Made by a program: the position numbers and the translations under genes. The notes below the pieces were generated by a model, which worked only from the letters and a program-made list of their open reading frames with translations, was not told the origin of the DNA and did not search any database. Shown here piece after piece: positions 42,166 through 49,831 of a stretch of 64,000 nucleotides of DNA. The DNA is from an uncultured Chthoniobacterales bacterium (GTDB lineage: Bacteria > Verrucomicrobiota > Verrucomicrobiia > Chthoniobacterales > UBA10450), in contig CADCTA010000001.1 of assembly GCA_902805675.1 (NCBI GenBank), positions 1 to 64,000 of the forward strand, in the 5' to 3' direction. Numbering within the stretch: position 1 is the first letter of the stretch; each line of letters starts with the position of its first letter.

Positions 42166-42206
42166 GAACGTCGGGCGTCGAACGCCGCGCGTCCAACCCT
42201 GAACGC
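42166..42206. repeat. ACGTTC-rich repeat (family G, copy 2) upstream of the S2P gene
   Basis: On the minus strand this reads GGTTGGACGCGCGGCGTTCG and then ACGCCCGACGTTC. It matches the heptameric style of the repeat at 17972-18060. It ends about 8 bases before the S2P start codon and lies just outside the 3' end of the next upstream gene (stop at 42214). Confidence 0.6.
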
Positions 42207-42213
42207 GCGGCTG

Positions 42214-44655
42214 CTACGCTGCGCGAGCGGCGCCGACGCTCAGCACTGCCACCGCGGCGTACATAAAAATCGCGGCAACCGCGAGCGCGAGCAGGCCAAA
42301 GTGGACCGCCACAAGCGTGGCAAGCAAACTCCCCAGAACGGAGCCGAAGCCGTTCAGCGCCAAAGCCCACGGGATGTCAGTTTCCTTGGCGAGCTTGCTG
42401 AGTGAGTACGGAAACGGAAAGCCCATGAAGAACGCGGGCAGCGCGAGCCATAAGATTGCCACCGCGACGCGCACTCCCAGCGCTTGCGGATAGAACATGC
42501 GCAGGAGCAGCGGGAATAACGCGGCCGCGATGATCAGCGCCGCGCAGGTCAGCGCAACCGTCACCGCTGGACGCCGATGTTCGCTGCGGCTCAGAATCAC
42601 TGCACCGGCGCCCGACGCGGCCAGCATCGCCGAGAGCACCAGCGCGGCGGCCAGCAGCGGATGGGCGACCAATTGCGAGAGCTTATAGATCGCCCACATC
42701 TGCACGAACATGTAGGCGACGCCGAGCATCAGAAAGAGCGTGGCTGTTCTGAATGTCGGGTGCGCGCGCGTCGCGACACACGGCACGATCAAGAGCAGCA
42801 CGCCGAGCAACGTGACCACAACCAGCGTGGCAACGTGCAGGATGTATCCCCATTCCACGAACGGCAGCCAGCTCATGCCCATTGTGGAAATCCACTGCGG
42901 CACAGCCGCCCATCGGAAGGATTGATTAAAAAACGGGCGATTGTTATCCGGCGCGGTAAGAGCAAAGGGCGACTTCTCGATGAAATTCTCGCTCTGCGGG
43001 CCGAGCAGCGCCGCGAAGGCGCCGTAGTACGGATCTTCCGGGATGACGTTGATCTGGTTTGTCTCTTCGGGAGTGATGCCCTCGAACCAGACGAGGTCGT
43101 AGGAATTCTCCTCGGCAAATTTCCGCAGCGCCTCGACGGCTTGCGCACTGAATGGCTCGCGGCCGACAAAGATCGAGACCGTCGACCAGCTGCGCATCGC
43201 GATGAGGTGGCCTGCGGGTTGCGCAACGCCGTTGCGGCGCAGCGTTTCGATCCAAAGCGAGATCAGGCGCACACCGCTGCGCGCGGGGTTCTCGACCCAG
43301 GTGCTTAACAGCGCGTGACCGCCCGGCGTGAGGCGTTGATAGATTCGCGAGAAGCCCTCGACGGTGAGCAGGAACGATGGATCGAGCGATGCCGCACCAG
43401 CCGTGGAGGTGCCGTGGCCGCCGAGCAACGACACGGCAAGGACGTCGAACTGCTCTGACGTTTGCTCGAGCAGTTGGCGCGCGTCCGCTCGCACGAGCTG
43501 ATTGCCGAACGGAACAGACGAGAGACTTTGAAAGATCTCCCGCACCGCAGCGACGCGCGTCTCCGAGTCGTCGACAATCGTGATCGCCGGCACGCCCGCA
43601 GAATGCGCGCGGAGCAAGTCCGCTGTTCCGCCATAAAGATGAAGCATGCTCCGCGGCTTCGTGAGCACGAACGAGAACGCCTCCGGCGTCATGCGGAGGA
43701 AGTCGGGATCGGCGAGCGCTTGATCCGCATCGACGACGAGCGTCATTGCGCCTGCGTCGGTAAAGACGAGCTTCGACGGCGGCAGCGTCCCGGCGAAGTT
43801 AAGCGACAAACCAGGCAGGTAGCGCGTGTGCGGCGAGTCGACCGTCTGCACGATCCCATCCCAGCCGTAGCGCTCCTCGAGCAGACGCGCATCCGGCAGG
43901 AGCAATGTGCGCGAGAGATCCTTGTACTCGGAATAGCGGAATGGCGTCAGCAGGACGGCGGCGATGGTCATCGCCCCGGCGATCAGCCACAGACCGCAAA
44001 GGTAGGGACGCCGCGCTGCGGCGTCCGAAACGCGTGCCACGTCTTGCTGCGTTGCAGACGTCGTTGGGCTTGCAACGCCGCCCGGACGCCGCAGCGCGGC
44101 GTCCCTACCGCACGACAGCGGCACGCAAATCGCAACGGCCGTGATGCCGATCAGGCAGTGCATCGGATGAATGAAATTCATCGCGAGCAGGAGCGGTAAC
44201 GCAGCGAGGCCGGAGCCAAGCATGTTCCAAAAGTAGAGACGCGCCATCGGCAGCACACGCGCGGTAAAAGGCGTGCCGATCGCCACACCCGCGAGGAAGA
44301 ACGCTGCAAAGAACAGGAACGATCGCCCGCCGAGGTACGCGTACTCGCGCCCCGACCACGTGAGCAGGAAAGGTGTGAACGGCAGCCGCTGGGAGGCAAG
44401 GAATGCAAGCGGCGCAGCCACGCCGAAAAGCCCTGCGCTCGCGCCGAACATCATGGCCGGGTTCTGCGCCACGCGTTTGCGCGCGAAGAAGAGAAACAAT
44501 CCCGAGCTGGCGATGCCGAGCATCGCGGTGGAGATCACCATGCCTGCGAAGTGCCCCCAGTAGGCCAGCGCCAGCAGGCGCATCAGGAGCAACTCGTAGC
44601 CGAGCAGCGCAACAGAGATGAGCAGGAGCCCCGCAGCCCAGCGCCGCGAGCTCAT
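42214..44655 (-). CDS. Spermidine-synthase-like multi-pass membrane protein with an in-frame palindrome, 813 aa
   Basis: Start at MSSRRWAAGLLLISVALLGY (44655). About six N-terminal membrane helices are followed by a soluble SAM-methyltransferase-like domain of the spermine/spermidine synthase superfamily (AGVPAITIVDDSETRVAAVR, then QLVRADARQLLEQTSEQFDVLAVSL). Seven or so further helices complete the protein. It is related to the 'fused spermidine synthase' membrane proteins of unknown substrate; aminopropyl transfer is not proven. Between helices, at about 182-218, the frame passes through a 109-bp palindromic repeat (44001-44109), giving RDAALRRPGG...SDAAARRP in a loop. The frame stays open. 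Confidence 0.85.
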   Translation of the reverse strand: MSSRRWAAGLLLISVALLGYELLLMRLLALAYWGHFAGMVISTAMLGIASSGLFLFFARKRVAQNPAMMFGASAGLFGVAAPLAFLASQRLPFTPFLLTWSGREYAYLGGRSFLFFAAFFLAGVAIGTPFTARVLPMARLYFWNMLGSGLAALPLLLAMNFIHPMHCLIGITAVAICVPLSCGRDAALRRPGGVASPTTSATQQDVARVSDAAARRPYLCGLWLIAGAMTIAAVLLTPFRYSEYKDLSRTLLLPDARLLEERYGWDGIVQTVDSPHTRYLPGLSLNFAGTLPPSKLVFTDAGAMTLVVDADQALADPDFLRMTPEAFSFVLTKPRSMLHLYGGTADLLRAHSAGVPAITIVDDSETRVAAVREIFQSLSSVPFGNQLVRADARQLLEQTSEQFDVLAVSLLGGHGTSTAGAASLDPSFLLTVEGFSRIYQRLTPGGHALLSTWVENPARSGVRLISLWIETLRRNGVAQPAGHLIAMRSWSTVSIFVGREPFSAQAVEALRKFAEENSYDLVWFEGITPEETNQINVIPEDPYYGAFAALLGPQSENFIEKSPFALTAPDNNRPFFNQSFRWAAVPQWISTMGMSWLPFVEWGYILHVATLVVVTLLGVLLLIVPCVATRAHPTFRTATLFLMLGVAYMFVQMWAIYKLSQLVAHPLLAAALVLSAMLAASGAGAVILSRSEHRRPAVTVALTCAALIIAAALFPLLLRMFYPQALGVRVAVAILWLALPAFFMGFPFPYSLSKLAKETDIPWALALNGFGSVLGSLLATLVAVHFGLLALAVAAIFMYAAVAVLSVGAARAA
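44001..44109. repeat. GGTAGGGACGCCGCGC palindromic repeat (family D) inside a gene
   Basis: Perfect 26-bp inverted arms at 44001-44026 and 44084-44109, beginning GGTAGGGACGCCGCGCTGCG. The arms are themselves palindromic in the middle (ACGCCGC/GCGGCGT). The 57-base centre also contains GACGTCTTGC/GCAGACGTC-like complementarity. The unit is 109 bp long and is read through by the membrane protein gene. Confidence 0.88.
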
Positions 44656-44773
44656 GCGCCGTGCATGGAAGCTCGGTCGGCGTCTTCGGCTGTCGCGACG
44701 CTCTCTCCGCGTAAGACGCGTCGTGAGGCACAAAGCGGCCTCCGCCGACGAAGTGCCGTCGCACCAAAGGGGC

Positions 44774-45625
44774 TCACTTCTTCTCCGCGCCGTCGCGCGG
44801 ACCGCCGGTAAGCGGCACAAACCTCACCGGGTGAACGCTCCGCGAGCGCACCTTGCCGCTCGCATCTTTCTCCACTACCACGAGACGCTGCGTGGCATGC
44901 ACCGGCCCGACCGGGATGATCATGCGCCCGCCGGGTTTCAGCTGCTGAATGAGCGGCGGCGGAATATGGTCGGCTGCAGCGGTGACGATGATGCCGTCGA
45001 ACGGGCCGGCCTTCTCCAAGCCGAAATACCCGTCCCCCGCGATCACGCGATCAGGACCTAGACCGAACTTCTGCAACCGCCCGCGCGCCTGCTGATGCAG
45101 CGGCTGCACAATCTCGATCGTGTAAACGTCAGGCGTAAACTCCGTCAGGATCGCCGCCTGGTAGCCGCTGCCCGTGCCGATCTCGAGAATCTTTTCACCG
45201 GGCTTCGGATTCAGTAGTTCCGTCATCATGCCGACGATGAACGGCTGGCTGATCGTCTGGCCGAACCCGATCGGCAGCGGGCGGTTCACATACGCCTCGC
45301 GCTGCATATCCGGGGCCACAAAGAGATGCCGCGGAACTTTCCGCATCGCGTCGAGCACGCGTGGATTCTGGATGCGCTGGTGATCATCCACCGCACGGAC
45401 CGAAGCCATCGGCACACCGAGGCTCGCGTCCGGGCCGCCGCCGACGCTCGGCGGAGGTGCAGTTGATTGACGTGAGCCGCCGCCGCCACCGCTCACCAGT
45501 TCCTGCACCATCCGCGCGCGCTCGGCCGCGCGATCGTCGCCCTGTGCAAAGACCGCGCTGCCCGGCAACAAAATCGCTGCCGCTGCCGTTGCACTTACGA
45601 ATACCTTCCGCGCTCCTGTCTTCAT
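44774..45625 (-). CDS. pcm: Protein-L-isoaspartate O-methyltransferase, exported form
   Basis: PCMT uses SAM to methylate isoaspartyl residues and so starts repair of aged proteins. It is 283 aa against about 210 for the cytoplasmic enzyme. The extra length is a signal peptide (about 1-27, VSATAAAAILLPGSAVFA) and a Gly/Pro-rich linker to about 70. Core motifs are VPRHLFVAPDMQREAYVNRP, FGQTISQPFIVGMMTELL and ILEIGTGSGYQAAIL (SAM motif I), followed by GDGYFGLEKAGPFDGIIVTA. Export of PCMT is known in Gram-negative bacteria. SAM supply in the periplasm is the unresolved question. Confidence 0.92.
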   Translation of the reverse strand: MKTGARKVFVSATAAAAILLPGSAVFAQGDDRAAERARMVQELVSGGGGGSRQSTAPPPSVGGGPDASLGVPMASVRAVDDHQRIQNPRVLDAMRKVPRHLFVAPDMQREAYVNRPLPIGFGQTISQPFIVGMMTELLNPKPGEKILEIGTGSGYQAAILTEFTPDVYTIEIVQPLHQQARGRLQKFGLGPDRVIAGDGYFGLEKAGPFDGIIVTAAADHIPPPLIQQLKPGGRMIIPVGPVHATQRLVVVEKDASGKVRSRSVHPVRFVPLTGGPRDGAEKK

Positions 45626-45703
45626 CCGAGTTCTAGATAAAATACGAACGCACGGCAGCGGTCGCTCGCACGAAAATGCCTGCGCGAGCAGCGCGGCAGC
45701 CGG

Positions 45704-46189
45704 TCAGAGGGTGATCTCGGACCGACCCTGGTCCGGCGAGATCAGGAGGCGCATCGGCAGCATGTTCGACTCGAAGAAGCCGTGACGCTTGAAGAAGTGC
45801 TGCGAGCGGAGCTCTGGCCGGTCCGTCAGTAGCGTGATCCGCAGGAAGTTCTTCTGCTTCGCAAACGCGATGGCGTGCTCGAGGAGCAATGAGCCGTAGC
45901 CTTTGCCTTGGAAAGTCTTGTGGATGACCAGATCCTCGAGCAGGAGCACAAAGCCGCCCTCCGCGGTGCTGATCGTGAAGAGCAGATTGATCATACCTAC
46001 AATCGTGCGGTCCTGGCGGAGCACGAAAACGCGTCCGCGGTTCGGCTGTTCGAAGATCAGACGCAGAGCGTGCAGCTGCTTATCCTTGTTCGGCCGGAAG
46101 TCGCTCTCCTCGCTAAAGAGCTCGACGAGCAGGACCGACAATTCGTCCAAATCTTCGAAGGTCGCGGGCTCGATAACGACGTCGCTCAT
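45704..46189 (-). CDS. GNAT-family N-acetyltransferase, 161 aa
   Basis: An acetyl-CoA-dependent acyltransferase. The fold is clear: N-terminal helix (ATFEDLDELSVLLVELFSEE), strand VFVLRQDRTIVGMINLLFTI, and the acetyl-CoA motif A in HKTFQGKGYGSLLLEHAIAF. A late LLTDRPELRSQHFFKRHGF block is the usual end of the fold. The substrate is unknown. It stands alone between pcm and the sigma factor gene. Confidence 0.92.
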   Translation of the reverse strand: MSDVVIEPATFEDLDELSVLLVELFSEESDFRPNKDKQLHALRLIFEQPNRGRVFVLRQDRTIVGMINLLFTISTAEGGFVLLLEDLVIHKTFQGKGYGSLLLEHAIAFAKQKNFLRITLLTDRPELRSQHFFKRHGFFESNMLPMRLLISPDQGRSEITL

Positions 46190-46260
46190 TTGCGGCTGCC
46201 CTTATTCCATAAATGCGCCGCGGTAGCAATGGCGCATCAGCGCCACTCGCGAGCTGATCA

Positions 46261-46333
46261 GGTAGGGCGGGAACTCTGCCGAGCCTGCCCTTCGCCACCC
46301 ATGCGCGGCTTCGACAGAGAGCGCCGCCCTACC
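46261..46333. repeat. GGTAGGGCGG palindromic repeat (family E)
   Basis: Left end GGTAGGGCGGGAACTCTGCC; right end GACAGAGAGCGCCGCCCTAC and then C. The terminal ten bases pair perfectly (GGTAGGGCGG/CCGCCCTACC), and there is inner pairing of CTCTG/CAGAG. It lies between the GNAT and sigma factor genes. Confidence 0.7.
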
Positions 46334-46348
46334 GTGCCGTGGTGCCGG

Positions 46349-46954
46349 CTAGATCTTGCTGCGCTGCGCGCGCACGCTGCTCGAGAGCTTCCGCAGGCCG
46401 AGCTCCAGGCGCGTCTTCACCGTGCCGAGTGGCGTCCGCGTATGCGCCGCGATCTCGCGATGACTCAGGCCGTTGAAGAATGAGAGCCGAAGCGCTTCGC
46501 GCTGGAAATCGGGGAGCCGATTCATCTCGCGCTCCAGGAACTGGCGGATGTCGGAGCCGGCGTTGTCTTCCGTCGTGCAGCTTTGCAGCCATGAGCGCGG
46601 CTCGGTTTCGACATAAACTTCGAACCGATCCTTCGCGCGGCAGTAGGCGGCGCGGCGGCGAACCCGATCGATCGCGCGGCGGCGGGCGATGGTGACGAGC
46701 CAGCCGAGCGGCTTGCCGAGGGCGGCCGAGTAGCTCTTCGCCTCGTTCCAGATCTGGAGAATGCTTTCCTGGAGGACGTCGTCCGCTTCAGCCTCGTCCT
46801 GCACGACCTGATAGATGACCTTCTTCAGCGTCTTCCCGTGGCGCTCGTAAAGCTTACCGATCGCAGCCTGTTTGCGGTCTGCGATGTTCGCCATCAGCGA
46901 TTCATCGGAAGGGAGTCCTGCGAGGGCGGCGGTGTCGATGGTAGGTGCGATCAT
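46349..46954 (-). CDS. ECF sigma factor (SigK-like), 201 aa
   Basis: Region 2 is visible as IGKLYERHGKTLKKVIYQVV, then EAEADDVLQESILQIWNEAK and LGWLVTIARRRAIDRVRRR. Region 4 is LPDFQREALRLSFFNGLSHR, then EIAAHTRTPLGTVKTRLELG. The linker of about 35 residues between them contains ETEPRSWLQSC. The upstream gene on the same strand ends 3 bases before this start and encodes a Cys-rich protein. No classical anti-sigma gene is adjacent. Confidence 0.92.
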   Translation of the reverse strand: MIAPTIDTAALAGLPSDESLMANIADRKQAAIGKLYERHGKTLKKVIYQVVQDEAEADDVLQESILQIWNEAKSYSAALGKPLGWLVTIARRRAIDRVRRRAAYCRAKDRFEVYVETEPRSWLQSCTTEDNAGSDIRQFLEREMNRLPDFQREALRLSFFNGLSHREIAAHTRTPLGTVKTRLELGLRKLSSSVRAQRSKI

Positions 46955-46957
46955 ATT

Positions 46958-47290
46958 TTAATTAGCTGCTGCATTCTGTTGAGTGGCTCTCGCGCGAGGC
47001 CGTTTTCCGCCGTCTAAAACTCTGGCCCAATCCTTCCAGGCCTTCGCCGAAACGAGCGGATTGCCGGGGTGCACCCATTCGCGCGGCGTGCTGCTGCATC
47101 CCTCGCTGGGGCAGCGCAGCCGGACCCGCCCGGTGGCACCGATCGCCACGTCCACCTGCCGCCCGGAGAAGGTCCGATCGCACAGGATGCACGAGCAACG
47201 GTCGTCCAAAGATTGCCAGGCGTGATGCGGGTCGCCTTTGCGCAAGGCTGCGAGCTTGTCTTCGCTCGCGAGGGTTTTCCGGAGTGCCAT
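46958..47290 (-). CDS. Cys-rich (probably zinc-binding) hypothetical protein, 110 aa
   Basis: Starts MALRKTLASEDKLAALRKGD. The centre carries DDRCSCILCDRTFSGRQVDV and, about 20 residues later, RLRCPSEGCSSTPREWVHPG. This CxC-x2-C ... C-x4-C pattern is typical of a zinc ribbon. A conserved-looking AWKDWARVL follows. The overlapping frame that starts at 47327 lacks this logic and is rejected. Being 3 bases upstream of an ECF sigma gene, it may control or sense for that sigma factor. Confidence 0.82.
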   Translation of the reverse strand: MALRKTLASEDKLAALRKGDPHHAWQSLDDRCSCILCDRTFSGRQVDVAIGATGRVRLRCPSEGCSSTPREWVHPGNPLVSAKAWKDWARVLDGGKRPRARATQQNAAAN

Positions 47291-47467
47291 CTGCCCACAG
47301 ACTGTCTGCGGTGAGCAGGTCGGACAATTGGGGAGCCGCCTCAGGGTTTTCTAGGTTAAATCCCTACGGTTGAGGAGCATGCCCGCGCAGGCCTAAACTG
47401 CCTGGCGACGCTCACGCATAAACCCGTGGCGCGGTCGGTCTTTTCGATGCAGTAACTGCCCGCAGCC

Positions 47468-48316
47468 ATGAATTTCCTCCGCAACCTCGTCCAGAAATTT
47501 ACCGGCAAGCCCGTCGATTGGGACGAGCTGGAGGAATCGCTGATCCGCGCCGACCTCGGGGTGCCAATGGCAATGCGCATCCTCGAGTCGCTCCAGGACC
47601 GCGCCACGCGTCAGACGATCACGTCGAACGACATCAGCGAGGTAGCGCATGATGAGATCGGGCGGGTGCTGCCGATCGCGCCGCCGCCCATCCGCCCCCT
47701 GCCCGCTGGCCCGAAGGTGATCCTGGTCGTAGGCGTGAACGGCACCGGCAAGACGACATCGACAGCCAAGCTCGCGCACTACTTCAAGAGCCGTCGCCAT
47801 AGCGTCATGCTCGTCGCGGCGGATACGTTCCGCGCCGCGGCAATCGAGCAGCTTGGCGTCTGGGCGGACCGGATCGGTGTCGAGATGATCAAAGGCCAAT
47901 ACAACGCCGATCCCGCGGCGCTTTGCTACGACGCTTACCAGGCGGCCGATCGAAAGGACGTTGAGTTTCTCCTGTGCGACACCGCCGGGCGCCTGCATAC
48001 GAAGATCAACCTGATGGGCGAGCTCGAGAAGGTGAAGCGCAGCATCTCAAAGCACGACCCGAAGGCGCCGCACGAGACCCTGCTGGTCGTGGACGCGACC
48101 ACGGGCAGCAACGCGCTCTCGCAGGCGAAAGAATTCCATCAATCCGTGGGCCTCACCGGCCTCATCGTGACGAAGCTAGACGGCAGCGGCAAAGGTGGCG
48201 TCGTGATCGCGATTCAGAACGAGCTCGGCATCCCGACGCGCTTCGTCGGCACAGGCGAGAAGCTCGAGGACCTCGCGCCGTTCGATGGGCGAGAGTTCAT
48301 CGCGAAGATGGTGTAG
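47468..48316 (+). CDS. ftsY: FtsY, signal recognition particle receptor GTPase
   Basis: The SRP receptor that docks ribosome-nascent chains at the membrane. At 282 aa it is a short form with the N domain (about 1-75) and the G domain only, without the acidic A domain of E. coli FtsY. G motifs are GVNGTGKTTSTAKLA (G1), LVAADTFRAAAIEQL, LLCDTAGRLHTKINLMGELE (G3), VTKLDGSGKGG (G4) and VGTGEKLEDLAPFD. The start is MNFLRNLVQKFTGKPVDWDE, which supplies an amphipathic helix that may bind membrane. Confidence 0.96.
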   Translation: MNFLRNLVQKFTGKPVDWDELEESLIRADLGVPMAMRILESLQDRATRQTITSNDISEVAHDEIGRVLPIAPPPIRPLPAGPKVILVVGVNGTGKTTSTAKLAHYFKSRRHSVMLVAADTFRAAAIEQLGVWADRIGVEMIKGQYNADPAALCYDAYQAADRKDVEFLLCDTAGRLHTKINLMGELEKVKRSISKHDPKAPHETLLVVDATTGSNALSQAKEFHQSVGLTGLIVTKLDGSGKGGVVIAIQNELGIPTRFVGTGEKLEDLAPFDGREFIAKMV

Positions 48317-48441
48317 GGGCGGGTTCCGCTCGAGGCGCCGACCTGCCGAACCAATACAAACGCGCCGCAGCGTCGTCTTCGGGTCCACAGAGCGCCGACC
48401 ACCGAGGGAGGCTCTTCCCTCACCGACAGCCTCGGCACTTT

Positions 48442-48817
48442 GTCATTCCGACCGAAGTGGAGGAATCTCTAACTTCCTTCTGTGGCGCGAGAGTACGACT
48501 TCTGGGTCTACATCCTGACGAACAAGAACCGAACGGTCCTGTACATCGGCATGACGAACAGCCTCAGCCGCCGCGTTTACCAGCACCAATCAGGCGACGG
48601 AGAAGGCTTCGCAGCATCGTACCAATGCCGCCGGCTCGTCTACTACGAGCACTACCGCGATGTTCGCGACGCGATCGCTCGAGAGACGCAGCTAAAGAAG
48701 TGGCGTCGCGACAAGAAGCTCTCGTTGATCAACCGAATGAATCCGAAGTGGGACGACCTCTCGCGCACACGGTTTGAAGAGGGAAGTTAGAGATGTCTCC
48801 ACTTCGGTCGACACGAC
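48442..48817. mobile_element. Palindrome-flanked GIY-YIG unit (family B, copy 5; putative autonomous element)
   Basis: The left arm (48442-48477) starts GTCATTCCGACCGAAGTGG and ends CTCTAACTTCC. The right arm (48782-48817) is its inverted copy, matching at about 31 of 36 positions. The differences are compensated: the left arm uses ATTCC/GGAAT and the right arm TGTC/GACA as its inner stem. Between the arms lies a single gene for a GIY-YIG nuclease, whose start is 5 bases inside the left arm and whose stop overlaps the right arm. The other repeat copies in the window have the same arms with no gene, as expected for non-autonomous derivatives. Mobility is inferred. Confidence 0.65.
48482..48790 (+). 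CDS. Small GIY-YIG nuclease (YhbQ/UPF0213-like), 102 aa
   Basis: A single GIY-YIG domain: DFWVYILTNKNRTVLYIGMT gives the YIL...YIG core, NSLSRRVYQHQSG supplies the catalytic arginine, and RETQLKKWRRDKKLSLI the conserved glutamate and lysine helix. The GTG start is 5 bases after the inverted arm. It is not UvrC, which is about 600 aa with extra domains. In this setting, enclosed by inverted palindromic arms, it may cut the palindrome or its DNA target during spread of the element. Alternatively the nuclease could be a passenger. Biochemical role unknown. Confidence 0.88.
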   Translation: MAREYDFWVYILTNKNRTVLYIGMTNSLSRRVYQHQSGDGEGFAASYQCRRLVYYEHYRDVRDAIARETQLKKWRRDKKLSLINRMNPKWDDLSRTRFEEGS

Positions 48818-48895
48818 GGTGGGCGGATGCTGTGCGTGAGAGTACAAAATCGTCCGTAGCCATCAGCGCCTCGCTGCAGCAAATTAGCCGCCGAG

Positions 48896-49831
48896 ATGTT
48901 CCGCTTCATTGCCGGCCGGCTGCTGCAGATGATCCCTGTCCTTCTGATCATCGCCACGCTGACGTTCTTCATGATCCGGCTGGCGCCCGGCGGGCCATTC
49001 GATGCGGAGAAAAGTGTCAGCCCTGAGATCCGGAAGAGCTTGGAGAAGTATTACCGGATGGTGAATCCCGACGGCTCGCCTCGCAGCTTGTGGCTCCAGC
49101 TCGGCGATTACCTCGGCAACCTCGCGAAAGGCGATCTCGGGCCGTCTTCGAAGTACTCCAGCCGGACCGTCAACGAGCTGATCGGCGAGTCATTCCCAGT
49201 ATCCGCCGAGCTCGCGCTGTGGTCGCTGCTCATCGCGCTCGGCTTCGGTTTACCAGCGGGGATCACCGCTTCACTCCGGCCGAATACCGCGAGCGACTAC
49301 ATCCCCAGCTCGCTGGCGATGGCGGGCATCTCGGTTCCGAACTTCGTCATCGGTCCCCTGCTCGTGCTCGTCTTCGCGCTGAAGCTCGAGTGGGTCCGCG
49401 TCTCCGGCTGGGATGACTGGATCGATCGCATTCTGCCGTCGATCACGCTGGGCGTGCTCTACGCAGCCTACATCGCGCGACTCACGCGCGGCGGCATGCT
49501 CGAAATTCTCTCGCAGGATTTCATTCGCACCGCTCGAGCGAAAGGCGCATCGCAGCTGCGCGTCGTGATGAAGCATGCGCTACGCGGCGGGCTGGTGCCG
49601 GTCGTGAGCTATCTCGGGCCTGCGGTCGCCGGTCTCGTCACCGGCTCCTTCGTTGTCGAAAGCATCTTTCAGGTCCCGGGCCTGGGCCGCTACTTCGTAA
49701 ATGCCGCGTTTAATCGCGACTACACCATGGTCCTCGGCGCGGTGCTCTTCTATGCCGCGCTCATCGTGCTCTTCAATTTGCTCGTCGACCTGGTGCTCGT
49801 CTGGATGGACCCGAAACAGAAGTTCGCATGA
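48896..49831 (+). CDS. oppB: OppB-like oligopeptide/dipeptide ABC transporter permease
   Basis: The first permease of a peptide importer, 311 aa, inner membrane. It begins MFRFIAGRLLQMIPVLLIIA (helix 1), has a periplasmic stretch with the DLGPSSKYSSRTVNELIGES segment, and the permease signature TARAKGASQLRVVMKHALRG (EAA loop). Five further helices end LLVDLVLVWMDPKQKFA. Its last 4 bases overlap oppC. No substrate-binding protein gene (oppA) is in the window, and the GIY-YIG unit sits directly upstream. Confidence 0.93.
   Translation: MFRFIAGRLLQMIPVLLIIATLTFFMIRLAPGGPFDAEKSVSPEIRKSLEKYYRMVNPDGSPRSLWLQLGDYLGNLAKGDLGPSSKYSSRTVNELIGESFPVSAELALWSLLIALGFGLPAGITASLRPNTASDYIPSSLAMAGISVPNFVIGPLLVLVFALKLEWVRVSGWDDWIDRILPSITLGVLYAAYIARLTRGGMLEILSQDFIRTARAKGASQLRVVMKHALRGGLVPVVSYLGPAVAGLVTGSFVVESIFQVPGLGRYFVNAAFNRDYTMVLGAVLFYAALIVLFNLLVDLVLVWMDPKQKFA

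Noticed and set aside
46962..47327. Alternative minus-strand frame starting MSDLLTADSLWADG
   Set aside because: It overlaps the 110-aa Cys-rich frame; only the latter has coherent CxC-x2-C/C-x4-C motifs and coding composition.
48482..48790. GIY-YIG gene as a fragment of UvrC
   Set aside because: The domain is complete at about 100 aa with its own start and stop, and it belongs to the small YhbQ-like class. No UvrC-specific sequence is nearby.
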